Shown piece by piece: positions 1 to 7,854 of a stretch of 64,000 bases of DNA. The translations under genes were made by a program, and so were the position numbers. Positions within the stretch are counted from its first letter, which is position 1, and each line of letters starts with the position of its first letter. Origin of the DNA: Flavimaricola marinus (GTDB lineage: Bacteria > Pseudomonadota > Alphaproteobacteria > Rhodobacterales > Rhodobacteraceae); contig NZ_FXZK01000001.1 of the NCBI RefSeq assembly GCF_900184895.1, forward strand, positions 992,001-1,056,000, read 5' to 3'. The notes below the pieces were generated by a model. The model worked only from the letters and a program-made list of their open reading frames with translations. It did no database searches and was not told the origin of the DNA.

Positions 1-364
1 TCGCCTGCGTCAGCACGACGGGTGCGCGCAAATTGCTCTCTATATGGCGGTCCCAGCTGTCGCGGGTAGCATTGGCCAGATTGTCGTATTCGAAGATCGA
101 GGCATTGTTGACCAGGCAGGTGATCGGGCCACCCAGCAGCGCGGCGGATTGCTCGGCCAGTCGAACGGTCTGGACCTCGTCCAGCAGATCGGCCTGAACG
201 GCGTGGGCGACACGGCCCTTGGCGCGGATCTCGGCCACCACGGCCTCGGCCTCGTCGGCGGAACTGGCGTAATGAACCGCCACGTCATAGCCGCGATCCG
301 CCAGATACAGCGCCATCGCGCGGCCAAGGCGCACCCCTGCGCCTGTCACCAATGCTCTCTTCAT
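1..364 (-). CDS. SDR-family oxidoreductase, 3' end outside window
   Basis: Reading leftward from an ATG at 364 the protein begins MKRALVTGAGVRLGRAMALY, a Rossmann TGxxxxxG nucleotide-binding start, and continues to the NNAS motif at about residue 87. These are hallmarks of classical short-chain dehydrogenases; the GVRLG variant is common in pteridine reductase/FolM-like members, but the substrate cannot be fixed. The C-terminal half, with the Tyr-x3-Lys site, lies beyond base 1. An AAGGGG ribosome site sits about 8 nt upstream. It starts 12 nt after the antiporter gene and is probably the last visible gene of that operon. Confidence 0.85.
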   Translation of the reverse strand, partial: MKRALVTGAGVRLGRAMALYLADRGYDVAVHYASSADEAEAVVAEIRAKGRVAHAVQADLLDEVQTVRLAEQSAALLGGPITCLVNNASIFEYDNLANATRDSWDRHIESNLRAPVVLTQA

Positions 365-376
365 CTCATCGTCCCC

Positions 377-1339
377 TTACGTCAGCGCAAGCACCACATA
401 CGCCGCATATAGAGCGAAAAGCAGGCCGCCCCAGAGCCGGGTGAGATCTCGACCAAGATAAACGAACGGAATGAGAAGAACGGAGGCGCCCGCCATCACC
501 CAAAGATCCCACGACATAAAGCTCGGATCGACCGGGACCGGGCCGACGAGGGTCGCGACCCCCATGATGCCCAACAGGTTGAACATGTTCGATCCGATCA
601 CGTTGCCGATGGCCACATCCGCCTGACGGCGCAGGGCGGCCATCACCGTGGTCGCCAGCTCGGGCAGAGAGGTGCCCAGCGCCACGAGCGTCAGGCCGAT
701 CACCGTCTCCGACACGCCGAACGTGCGGGCGATGTTGACGGCGCCCTCGACCAAAAGCTCCGCCCCCAGAGGCAGGCCGACAAGACCGAGCACGAGAAAC
801 AGGAGTATCTTGGGCCAACCAAGGTTGGGATCGGCACCCTCGACCTCTTCTTCCTCACCGGTGCAGGCATCCGCGGCCGCCGACATCTCGGCGCGATGGC
901 GCATCGAGACCCGGGCCGCATGAACCAGCATCGCCGCCAGAGCGGCCAGCAGGATCAGGCCCGACCACCATGTCAGCACGCCGAATGCGCACAATCCGAT
1001 GAACAAGGCGGTCGCCGCCATCATCTGCAGATAGCTGTCTCTGGTGTCGTGCTCGCTGGTGTGCATCGTGGCGATCAGGGCCGGAACGCCCAAGACCAAC
1101 AGCACGTTGGCCGTGTTCGATCCGACGACATTGCCCAGGGCAAGGCCCGGCGCACCGTCCAGAATGGCGTTGACCGAGACAAGCAGCTCCGGGGCCGAGG
1201 TGCCGAAGGCGACGATTGTCAGCGACACGATCAGGGCAGGCACGCCCACACGCAGCGACAGGTTTACGGCTCCCTTGACCAATGCATCGCCCGCCAGGAG
1301 CAGGATGATCAGGCCAAGGCCCACATAGAGCCAATCCAT
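377..1339 (-). CDS. Calcium/sodium antiporter (CaCA family, YrbG-like)
   Basis: A 320-aa integral membrane protein of about ten helices. It carries the two inverted alpha-repeats of the CaCA superfamily: GTSAPELLVSVNA followed by GNVVGSNTANVLLVLG in the first half, and GTSLPELATTVMA followed by GNVIGSNMFNLLGIMG in the second. These acidic/Asn repeats form the cation site in family members and predict Ca2+ (or another cation) exchange for Na+ at the inner membrane. An acidic cytoplasmic loop (EEEEVEG) separates the halves. I chose ATG 1339 rather than the in-frame ATG at 1366 because GGAA lies 8 nt upstream and the codon overlaps the stop of the preceding small gene (TGATG), implying coupled translation. 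Confidence 0.9.
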   Translation of the reverse strand: MDWLYVGLGLIILLLAGDALVKGAVNLSLRVGVPALIVSLTIVAFGTSAPELLVSVNAILDGAPGLALGNVVGSNTANVLLVLGVPALIATMHTSEHDTRDSYLQMMAATALFIGLCAFGVLTWWSGLILLAALAAMLVHAARVSMRHRAEMSAAADACTGEEEEVEGADPNLGWPKILLFLVLGLVGLPLGAELLVEGAVNIARTFGVSETVIGLTLVALGTSLPELATTVMAALRRQADVAIGNVIGSNMFNLLGIMGVATLVGPVPVDPSFMSWDLWVMAGASVLLIPFVYLGRDLTRLWGGLLFALYAAYVVLALT

Positions 1340-1506
1340 CAACGACGTTCCTTCCCGCAAGAGCATGGGCCCTTGCCAATTCGATACCTACCACAGCCCT
1401 TGCACTTTGCCGCTTCCAGCCGCGCTTGGCCGGGAAAACGGAATTTGCCGAACATCGCCAGCACTGCCATGCCGATCAGAAAGAGAAGGACAACCTTGAT
1501 GGCCAT
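1339..1506 (-). CDS. Small membrane-anchored zinc-ribbon-like protein, 55 aa
   Basis: A short gene filling the gap between the peptidase and antiporter genes. Its N-terminus (MAIKVVLLFLIGMAVLAMFG) is a single hydrophobic helix or uncleaved signal anchor. A basic stretch and a cysteine cluster follow: CKGC, then CSC ten residues later, giving C-x2-C-x10-C-x-C, which looks like a tiny zinc ribbon. The ATG lies 3 nt after the peptidase stop and the TGA overlaps the antiporter ATG, so it is packed as an expressed gene with no spare bases. Function is unknown; I infer a small structural or adaptor membrane protein. It is shorter than common gene-calling cut-offs and easily missed. Confidence 0.8.
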   Translation of the reverse strand: MAIKVVLLFLIGMAVLAMFGKFRFPGQARLEAAKCKGCGRYRIGKGPCSCGKERR

Positions 1507-1509
1507 GGG

Positions 1510-2301
1510 CTACAGGCCAAATCGGGCAAAGGCGACCCGGTCTTCGATCGCGGCGACCGCGTCACCCATGATCGCCGCGCCAAAGCGGCTGAGGAACGAC
1601 CGCTTGACGGCATAGCGGCGAAACCGAACCTTGTCGCCAAAGCGGTCCTTCATCATCGGAACGAGGTGGCCGATACCATCGGCCAAGCCCTGCTCGACGG
1701 CCTTGTTGCCGACCCAGACTTCGCCCTGAAACAGGCCGGGCGCATCGCCCAGCTTGTCGCCGCGGCGGGTTTTCACATGATCGATGAAGAAATCGTGCAG
1801 CTCGCTGAGCCAGCCTTCCAGCCGGGCGACGTCTTCTGGATCCTCGGGCTTGAACGGGTCCAGCATCGACTTGCTGTCGCCTGCCGTATGCACACGGCGC
1901 TCGACGCCATAGTTCGAAATCGCTTCGTGAAGGCCGAAGCCCGCCGAGATCACGCCGATCGAGCCGACAATCGAGCCGCGGTCGATATAGATCTCGTCCG
2001 CCGCGCAGGCCAGCCAATAGCCGCCGGACGCGGCGACGTCCTCGACAAAGGCGATCACGGGGATGTTCTTTTCCTCCGCCAGGCGGCGGATACGGGCGGC
2101 GATCAACGACGACTGCACCGGCGACCCGCCGGGAGAGTTGATCTGCAAGGCAATCGCCTTGGGCTTGCCCTTGGCAAAGGCCTTTTCGATCACCGGGGCA
2201 AGGCTGACATCATCCAACCCCCGGCTGGCATTGGCAATCGCGCCCTGCAGGCGGATCACGGCGACAAACGGGGTCGGCGGGGCGAACGGATTCCATCTCA
2301 T
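1510..2301 (-). CDS. sppA: S49-family signal-peptide-peptidase-like serine protease (short SppA/SohB type)
   Basis: A 263-aa protein of the ClpP/crotonase fold. The catalytic dyad of the S49 family is visible: Ser92 in VAASGGYWLA and Lys144 in AGDSKSMLDPFK, with the oxyanion-type INSPGG loop at residues 54-59. The length matches the short single-domain SppA/SohB enzymes rather than the 600-aa double-domain E. coli SppA. There is no clear N-terminal membrane helix, so it may be cytoplasmic or peripherally bound. It probably degrades cleaved signal peptides or membrane-protein fragments. It is first of a tightly packed unit (small zinc-ribbon protein, antiporter, SDR). Confidence 0.88.
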   Translation of the reverse strand: MRWNPFAPPTPFVAVIRLQGAIANASRGLDDVSLAPVIEKAFAKGKPKAIALQINSPGGSPVQSSLIAARIRRLAEEKNIPVIAFVEDVAASGGYWLACAADEIYIDRGSIVGSIGVISAGFGLHEAISNYGVERRVHTAGDSKSMLDPFKPEDPEDVARLEGWLSELHDFFIDHVKTRRGDKLGDAPGLFQGEVWVGNKAVEQGLADGIGHLVPMMKDRFGDKVRFRRYAVKRSFLSRFGAAIMGDAVAAIEDRVAFARFGL

Positions 2302-2352
2302 GTGAGCGATGTAAGCGCGCCACTCGCGAGGGACAAGGACAGGTGACCAGAT

Positions 2353-3114
2353 CTACTGCCGAATGCGCCAGCCTGTGCGGAAAATGAGCCAAACCACACC
2401 CAGCCCCAGCAGGGTAAACAGCGAAATCGCAAACAGGGACAACCCGATCGGCACATCCGCCACGCCAAAGAACGACCAGCGAAAGCCCGAAATCAGATAG
2501 AGCACGGGGTTGAAGTGGGTGATCGTCTGCCAAATCGGGGGGAGCATGGTGACCGAATAGAACGACCCGCCCAGAAAGACCAACGGGGTGATCACCAGAA
2601 GCGGGATCAGCTGCAACTGCTCGAAACTGCGGGCCCAGATGCCGATGATGAATCCCAGCAAGGCAAAGCTGATACAGGTCAGCAGCAGAAACAGAACCAT
2701 CATGAAGGGATGGGCAATCGTGATGTCCACGAACAGCGCCGCCGTGGCCAGAATGACCACACCGATAAACAGCGCCTTGGTCGCCGCCGCACCGACATAG
2801 CCGATGGTGATCTCTAGGAAGTTCATCGGGGCGCTCAGCAATTCATAGACCGTGCCCACGAACTTCGGGAAATAGATCCCGAACGAGGCATTGGTCGTGG
2901 CCTGCGTCATCACCGACAGCATGATCAGGCCGGGCACGATGAACGCGCCATAGCTGACGCCCTCGACCGTATCGATCGACCCGCCGATCGCCGCACCAAA
3001 GACGACGAAATAGAGCGAGGTCGAAATGACCGGCGAGATGAAGCTCTGCATGAGGGTGCGGAAGAACCGGACCATCTCGTAGGTATAGAGGGCGCGGACG
3101 GCTGGAAAGTTCAT
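2353..3114 (-). CDS. ABC-2 type transporter permease
   Basis: A 253-aa polytopic membrane protein with about six helices and the ABC-2 layout: a cytoplasmic N-terminus ([20 protein letters not shown]), a periplasmic loop after helix 1 ([16 protein letters not shown]) and a conserved FLGGSFY segment late in the protein. It resembles the YadH-type permeases that pair with YadG-type ATPases. Its ATG overlaps the ATPase stop by 4 nt (ATGA), so the two are translated together and form an exporter. Substrate is not evident; drug, lipid or glycan export are all possible. Confidence 0.88.
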   Translation of the reverse strand: MNFPAVRALYTYEMVRFFRTLMQSFISPVISTSLYFVVFGAAIGGSIDTVEGVSYGAFIVPGLIMLSVMTQATTNASFGIYFPKFVGTVYELLSAPMNFLEITIGYVGAAATKALFIGVVILATAALFVDITIAHPFMMVLFLLLTCISFALLGFIIGIWARSFEQLQLIPLLVITPLVFLGGSFYSVTMLPPIWQTITHFNPVLYLISGFRWSFFGVADVPIGLSLFAISLFTLLGLGVVWLIFRTGWRIRQ

Positions 3115-4037
3115 GCTGTTTCCTTCACCAGATCGACGAAGATCTCTTCGAGACTGCTTTCGTGGGTTGTCAGGTCCGCCATCTGAAGACCGGCGGACTG
3201 CAGATCGTTGAGCAGCGCGGTGATGCCCGTGCGTTCCTTGGTGGTATCGTAGGTATAGATCAGTGCGCGGCCGTCATCGACAAGCTCGACGGCGCGGTCG
3301 GCAACCGCATCGGGGAGCGATTTGGCAGGGCTGACCAATTCGATGCGAAGCTGCTTCTTGCCCATCTGGGACATCAGGTCGCCGGTCTTCTGGACAAGCA
3401 GAACCTCGCCCTTGGCGATGACGCCGATGCGGTCGGCGATGGCTTCGGCCTCTTCGATGTAATGGGTGGTCAGAATGATCGTCACGCCGTCTTCGCGCAG
3501 GGTGCGGACAACCTCCCACATCTCCTTGCGCAGCTCGACGTCGACACCGGCGGTCGGCTCGTCCAGGAACAAGACCCGCGGCTCGTGGACCAACGCCTTG
3601 GCGATCAGCACCCGGCGCTTCATGCCGCCCGACAGGGCGATGATCTTGCTGTCCTTCTTGTCCCACAGGGACAGCTGGCGGAGCACCTTTTCGATATAGG
3701 CGTCGTCGCGCTTCTTGCCGAAGAGGCCGCGCGACAGGCGGCAGGTGTTCATCGGCGTCTCAAACGAATCGAGGGTCAGCTCCTGCGGCACGAGGCCGAT
3801 CAGGGACCGCGCCCCGCGATACCCCGTGACGACGTCGTGGCCGCCCACCGTTATCGTCCCGCTCGACGGGGTGACGATCCCGCAGATGGTCGAGATCAAC
3901 GTGGTCTTGCCCGCGCCGTTCGGGCCGAGGAGCGCGATGATCTCGCCCTCTTCGATGTCCAGCGTGACGCCTTTCAGCGCCTCATAACCGCTCTGGTAGG
4001 TCTTGGTCAGATCGCGGATCGAAACGATGGCAGACAT
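3111..4037 (-). CDS. ABC transporter ATP-binding protein (YadG-like)
   Basis: A 308-aa ATPase with all motor motifs: Walker [10 protein letters not shown] (about residues 38-46), signature LSGGMKRR, Walker [13 protein letters not shown], and the H-loop histidine in TTHYIEEAE. The [12 protein letters not shown] stretch after the H-loop and a C-terminal extension of about 80 residues are typical of ABC-2 exporter ATPases. It partners the permease encoded immediately downstream with a 4-nt overlap. About 120 bp without a gene lie before it and no clear promoter was recognised. Confidence 0.92.
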   Translation of the reverse strand: MSAIVSIRDLTKTYQSGYEALKGVTLDIEEGEIIALLGPNGAGKTTLISTICGIVTPSSGTITVGGHDVVTGYRGARSLIGLVPQELTLDSFETPMNTCRLSRGLFGKKRDDAYIEKVLRQLSLWDKKDSKIIALSGGMKRRVLIAKALVHEPRVLFLDEPTAGVDVELRKEMWEVVRTLREDGVTIILTTHYIEEAEAIADRIGVIAKGEVLLVQKTGDLMSQMGKKQLRIELVSPAKSLPDAVADRAVELVDDGRALIYTYDTTKERTGITALLNDLQSAGLQMADLTTHESSLEEIFVDLVKETA

Positions 4038-4134
4038 GGGTAGGGCTCCGGTCTAGTGCCCGGCATATCTATCCCCGTCGGCCCGTCGCGCCAAGTGGCA
4101 GGGATGCACAGGGCACCCTGCATTTCTGCCCGGC

Positions 4135-4151
4135 GCCCCCGGATCGGGGGC
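4135..4151. repeat. Short GC-rich hairpin between genes
   Basis: GCCCCC and GGGGGC arms flank a 5-nt GGATC loop just downstream of the small secreted-protein gene, which ends at 4161. No U-tract follows on either strand, so it may be a weak or Rho-assisted terminator or simply a structured spacer. Confidence 0.4.
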
Positions 4152-4160
4152 AAAGGGCGG

Positions 4161-4553
4161 TCAGTCCGGATAGATGTTCAGCCCGTGATCGGCGGCCAAA
4201 TCCCGACAAAATGCACCCCATGCACTGAAATCATCCGAGAATGAGGCAAGCACCCGGCGCGATTCCCACTCGGTGATGGTCTCGTCCTGCATCGAGATGG
4301 CGTAGAAGGCGGGGTAATATTCGCCCTCCGTACGGGCCTGTTCGATGCTGGCCTCCAGCCAACGGTCCGAGACGTCGAGCAGACGGTCCGCATTGGTCGG
4401 GTCCGCGACCCATCCGGCCATGGTGCGCAGAATACCCGCGCAATCGGCCATACTCTCCGAAATCGGCTGGTCCGCCACGGCGGGGGTGGCAGTAACCCCC
4501 AATCCGAGCGCCAGCATACATGCACAGCAGCGTGCAGTTCCTTGCAATGTCAT
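4161..4553 (-). CDS. Small secreted protein of unknown function
   Basis: A 130-aa protein with an N-terminal signal peptide (MTLQGTARCCACMLALGLGV, then a TPAVADQ cleavage-like site). The mature part is acidic, with two cysteines (in MADCAGIL and FCRDLA) that could form a periplasmic disulfide. No enzymatic motif is visible. I preferred ATG 4553 over the in-frame ATG 4583 because the longer form places charged residues before the signal peptide. Only a hairpin and about 120 bp separate it from the ABC transporter downstream. I do not recognise the family. Confidence 0.65.
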   Translation of the reverse strand: MTLQGTARCCACMLALGLGVTATPAVADQPISESMADCAGILRTMAGWVADPTNADRLLDVSDRWLEASIEQARTEGEYYPAFYAISMQDETITEWESRRVLASFSDDFSAWGAFCRDLAADHGLNIYPD

Positions 4554-4873
4554 TCGCCATCCCTCCGGCAGCACCCCTTGCAAGGAAGGCTAGCAAGCGA
4601 ATCGGACGAAAGTTTGAACAGCGTTGGGCGGAAATGCCGGGCATTTGAAACAATCGGACCGGATTCGGCGCGGCCATAGGTGCCTTGGCGACAATAAGCG
4701 TGCAATCATGGCGGCTAGGGCCCTCGGCGCTACCGGATCGCGATGGCAGGCCCTCGACGCTCAACAGGCAACGTCCCTGTCGACAAATCCGACACTCATG
4801 TCGGATTCGGGATGACGCAGCGAGGCGGCGGCGCTAGGCTCCGAACGATCGCACCCTCTTACAGGCCCGGCCC
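4554..4873. other. Intergenic regulatory region between divergent genes
   Basis: About 320 bp between the leftward secreted-protein gene and the rightward flavoprotein gene. No coding sequence was recognised. Its most notable content is a perfect 9+9 bp inverted repeat at 4786-4807, listed separately. Confidence 0.6.
4786..4807. promoter_or_regulatory. 22-bp perfect palindrome, candidate operator
   Basis: AATCCGACA and TGTCGGATT are exact inverted copies separated by CTCA. The site lies 67 bp upstream of the ATG of the flavin oxidoreductase gene at 4874, a typical position for a dimeric repressor or activator. The regulator is not known: the TetR gene at 7055-7720 is nearby, but its own divergent promoter does not contain this sequence. 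Confidence 0.55.
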
Positions 4874-6898
4874 ATGACCAAAGATCCGCTGCTCCAGCCA
4901 TACACCCTCGGTGGTCTCACCCTGAAAAACCGGATCATGACGACGAGCCATGAACCGGCCTACCCCGAAGACGGGATGCCCAAGGACCGGTATCGGGCCT
5001 ATCACGCCGAACGGGCCAAGGCGGGGGTGGCGCTGACCATGACGGCGGGATCGGCGGCGGTCTCGCGAAACTCGCCGCCCGTGTTCAACAATATCCTCGC
5101 CTACAAGGACGAGGTCGTGCCATGGATGAAGGCGCTCGCGGACGACTGCCACGGGCATGGCTGCGCGGTGATGATCCAGCTCACGCACCTCGGGCGACGC
5201 ACCCAGTGGAACAAGGGCGACTGGCTGCCGGTCGTCGCCCCCGGCCCGTTCCGGGAACCGTCGCACCGGGCTTTCCCCAAGGTGCTCGAAGACCACGAAA
5301 TCGACCGGATCATCACGGATTATGCGGACGCGGCGGAACGGATGCAGGCGGCCGGGCTCGATGGGGTGGAGTTCGAATGCTACGGGCACCTGATGGATCA
5401 GTTCATGTCGCCGCTGACCAACACGCTCGACGCGCCTTGGGGCGGCGGGCTGGAGAACCGGTCGCGGTTCGCCTTGGAGGTCTACAGGGCCTGCCGGGCG
5501 CGGGTCGGTCCCGACTTCCTGCTCGGGATGCGATACGTGGCGGATGAACAGGCCAAAGGCGGGATCGACGCCGACGAAGGGATCGCCATCGGGCACCTGT
5601 TCAAGGAGGCAGGGGTGGATTTCCTCAACGTGATCCGGGGGCAAATCCACACCGACGCGGCGCTGACGGACGTGATCCCGGTGCAAGGGATGGCGAGCGC
5701 CCCGCACCTCGACTTCGCCGGCCGGGTGCGGGCCGAGGTGGGGCTGCCCACCTTCCACGCCTCGCGGATCCCGGACGTGGCGACCGCGCGGCACGCCGTG
5801 GCCACCGGGCAACTCGACATGGTCGGGATGACGCGGGCACATATGGCCGACCCGCACATCGTGCAGAAGATCGTCGAAGGGCGAGAAGACGACATCCGTC
5901 CCTGCGTCGGGGCCACCTATTGCCTCGACCGGATCTATCAGGCGGGGGACGCGCTGTGCATCCACAACGCGGCGACGGGACGGGAACTGACGATGCCGCA
6001 CACGATCAGCCGCGCCGACGCCTCGAAAAACGTCGTCATCGTCGGCGCGGGCCCCGCGGGACTAGAGGCCGCGCGCGTCGCCGCCGAGCGGGGACACAGG
6101 GTCACTGTCTTCGAGGCCCAGCCCGATCCGGGCGGGCAAGTGCGATTGACCGCCCTGAACAAGCGGCGGCGCGAAATGATCGGGATCATCGATTGGCGAA
6201 TGGCGCAATGCGCGGCGCGGGATGTGAACTTCCACTTCAACAGCTACGCAGAAGCAGACGACATCACGGCGCTCGACCCGGACGTGGTGATCATCGCGAC
6301 CGGAGGGCTGCCGAACACCGAAATTCTCGAATCGGGCAACGACCTCACCGTCTCGGCCTGGGACATTATCGCCGGCGACGCCAAGCCCGGGCAAAACGTG
6401 CTGCTCTACGACGACGCCGGCGATCACACGGCGCTTCAGGCGGCGGAAACACTGGCCTATGCCGGGGCCACGGTCGAGATCATGACGCCCGACCGAACCT
6501 TCGCGCCCGACGTCATGGCGATGAACATCGTTCCCTACATGCGAAACCTGCAAGACAAGCCCGTCACCTTCACGGTGACCAGGCGACTGATGGCAGCAGA
6601 GCGAGACGGCAACCAACTCCGCGCAGTGATCGGCACCGACTATTCCGATCTCAGGCAAACCAAGAGCTACGATCAGATCGTGGTCAACCACGGCACCCTG
6701 CCGCTGGACGACCTCTACTTCGATCTCAAGCCGCTCTCTGCCAACAAGGGGGCACTCGACCAAGACGCCTTTATCGAGGGACGGCCACAACCAGATCACG
6801 GCAACGGGTTCGCGCTCTACAGAATCGGCGACGCCGTGTCCTCGCGCAATACGCACGCGGCGATCTATGACGCGCTGCGCTTGGTCAAAGACATCTGA
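4874..6898 (+). CDS. NADH:flavin oxidoreductase/FAD-linked demethylase (TMADH/DgcA/StcD-like)
   Basis: A 674-aa two-part flavoprotein. Residues 1-340 are an old-yellow-enzyme TIM barrel binding FMN, starting LLQPYTLGGLTLKNRIMTTS. Residues 375-674 hold an FAD/NAD-binding half with VVIVGAGPAGLEAARVA at about 383. This is the architecture of trimethylamine dehydrogenase, dienoyl-CoA reductase and the N-methylproline/dimethylglycine demethylases, so oxidative demethylation of a methylated amine is the best guess. The usual four-cysteine Fe-S motif is altered: Cys344, Ala347 (normally Cys), Cys350, Cys362. A palindromic operator candidate lies upstream and a terminator repeat follows. The MttB homologue nearby supports a role in betaine or methylamine breakdown. 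Confidence 0.85.
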   Translation: MTKDPLLQPYTLGGLTLKNRIMTTSHEPAYPEDGMPKDRYRAYHAERAKAGVALTMTAGSAAVSRNSPPVFNNILAYKDEVVPWMKALADDCHGHGCAVMIQLTHLGRRTQWNKGDWLPVVAPGPFREPSHRAFPKVLEDHEIDRIITDYADAAERMQAAGLDGVEFECYGHLMDQFMSPLTNTLDAPWGGGLENRSRFALEVYRACRARVGPDFLLGMRYVADEQAKGGIDADEGIAIGHLFKEAGVDFLNVIRGQIHTDAALTDVIPVQGMASAPHLDFAGRVRAEVGLPTFHASRIPDVATARHAVATGQLDMVGMTRAHMADPHIVQKIVEGREDDIRPCVGATYCLDRIYQAGDALCIHNAATGRELTMPHTISRADASKNVVIVGAGPAGLEAARVAAERGHRVTVFEAQPDPGGQVRLTALNKRRREMIGIIDWRMAQCAARDVNFHFNSYAEADDITALDPDVVIIATGGLPNTEILESGNDLTVSAWDIIAGDAKPGQNVLLYDDAGDHTALQAAETLAYAGATVEIMTPDRTFAPDVMAMNIVPYMRNLQDKPVTFTVTRRLMAAERDGNQLRAVIGTDYSDLRQTKSYDQIVVNHGTLPLDDLYFDLKPLSANKGALDQDAFIEGRPQPDHGNGFALYRIGDAVSSRNTHAAIYDALRLVKDI

Positions 6899-6923
6899 TT
6901 GCGCGCCTTCGGCACGCCCGGCA

Positions 6924-6977
6924 GGGGGCTCTGCCCCCGTCCTTCGGACTCCCCCGGAGTTTTCTTGCCAAGATGAA
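6924..6977 (+). terminator. Terminator repeat, copy A
   Basis: Two hairpins follow the flavoprotein stop at 6898. The first is GGGGGC-TCT-GCCCCC (6924-6938). The second is ACTCC-CCC-GGAGT (6948-6960), running into a short T-stretch and the conserved tail TTGCCAAGATGAA. The same tail occurs at 6996-7025 (opposite strand), 56201-56232 and 58061-58080. It probably ends rightward transcription from the flavoprotein gene. Confidence 0.6.
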
Positions 6978-6995
6978 AAAGGCGCGACGGGCACC

Positions 6996-7025
6996 TTCAT
7001 TTTGGCAGAAAAACTCCCGCCGGAG
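6996..7025 (-). terminator. Terminator repeat, copy B
   Basis: Read leftward it is CTCC-GGCG-GGAG followed by five T and a tail CTGCCAAAATGAA, a divergent copy of the repeat seen at 6924-6977. It lies 30 nt beyond the stop of the TetR gene (7055), so it would terminate that transcript. Copies A and B face each other, so this convergent intergenic region is terminated in both directions. Confidence 0.6.
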
Positions 7026-7054
7026 GCTCCCGCAATCGAACACAGGCGGTGTCG

Positions 7055-7720
7055 TCAGAGGTCGCGGGCAGCACCGCCAAGGACGTGACCGACGCCAAAT
7101 CCGTGTCGGGCGGAGAAGCGCGCCACCTCCGCCTCGGTCGGCGGCACACCTGCGAACGTCTCGACATAGAGCGGCATCCGCTGAATTCTCAGGTGCACCG
7201 GCTCGGTCACCATCATCGAGATATAGCCGATCTGTGTGTAGTACATGGCATAGGCCCGCACCCGGGCTTGGTCTTCGGGATAGCCGTGCCGGGCGAACAT
7301 CGCGGTGATCGCGTCGATCCGCTCTTGGTCCACCGCTTCGAGCACTTCGCGCAACGTGGGGTCCGCCAGCGCCCAAGTGCGGATGGCGAAATCGAAGCGC
7401 GCGTCGAACAGGTCGGGCCGCAGCCAGCAATCGAACAGGTTGAAGATCGCCTCCCCGATGCTTTCCGCGTAGCGCTCGGTCCGGGCGACCAGATTGCCGG
7501 TGTTCTTCGCCTTCCAGCGGTCGACCAGCGCGCTCAGGAGCGCCTCCCGGCTGTCGAAATGCCCATAGAACGAGGTTCGCGACAGCCCAAGCCGCTTGGC
7601 GAGCGGCATCACCTTGACCGCATCGACTCCGTTCTCGACCAAGATCGTGTAGGCCGCGTCGAGCCACAGGTCTTCGGACCCGCGCCAGCCGCTCTGCTTC
7701 TCTGTCGGTTTGCCGTCCAT
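7055..7720 (-). CDS. TetR/AcrR-family transcriptional regulator
   Basis: A 221-aa protein. The N-terminal TetR helix-turn-helix reads LWLDAAYTILVENGVDAVKV then LAKRLGLSRTSFYGHFDSRE, with the signature TSFYGHF of the recognition helix. The larger C-terminal part is the ligand/dimer domain and has no recognised ligand. The ATG at 7720 was preferred to one at 7741, which would fall about 4 nt from the predicted transcription start; GAGG lies upstream of 7720. It is divergent from the MttB-family gene and shares a regulatory region with it, so it probably represses that gene and itself. It is flanked by genes of one catabolic locus. Confidence 0.88.
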   Translation of the reverse strand: MDGKPTEKQSGWRGSEDLWLDAAYTILVENGVDAVKVMPLAKRLGLSRTSFYGHFDSREALLSALVDRWKAKNTGNLVARTERYAESIGEAIFNLFDCWLRPDLFDARFDFAIRTWALADPTLREVLEAVDQERIDAITAMFARHGYPEDQARVRAYAMYYTQIGYISMMVTEPVHLRIQRMPLYVETFAGVPPTEAEVARFSARHGFGVGHVLGGAARDL

Positions 7721-7752
7721 CGCACCTGCCTCAGCTTGCATGGCCTTCCTCT

Positions 7753-7815
7753 ATCATTTGGCAGATCGACACCAGCGTCAACTAACTTGACAGGTGTGTC
7801 GTTTTCTAGTGCAGT
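7753..7815. promoter_or_regulatory. Back-to-back divergent promoters of the TetR and MttB-like genes
   Basis: GTCAA-CTAAC-TTGAC (7777-7791) is a perfect palindrome whose two arms are -35 boxes on opposite strands. Leftward: TTGACG, 17 bp, AATGAT (7753-7758). Rightward: TTGACA (7787-7792), 17 bp, then a poor -10 TGCAGT. Outer CGACACC and GGTGTGTCG sequences add symmetry. A protein bound here would block both promoters. Confidence 0.5.
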
Positions 7816-7854
7816 CGTCTTTGCAGGCCCCGCGCCGCCGAGGGAGGAGACCCC

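Noticed and set aside
4859-6001. A 380-codon leftward open frame opposite the first flavoprotein
   Set aside because: Arg/His/Pro/Asp-rich antisense frame inside a gene with clear FMN and FAD domains.
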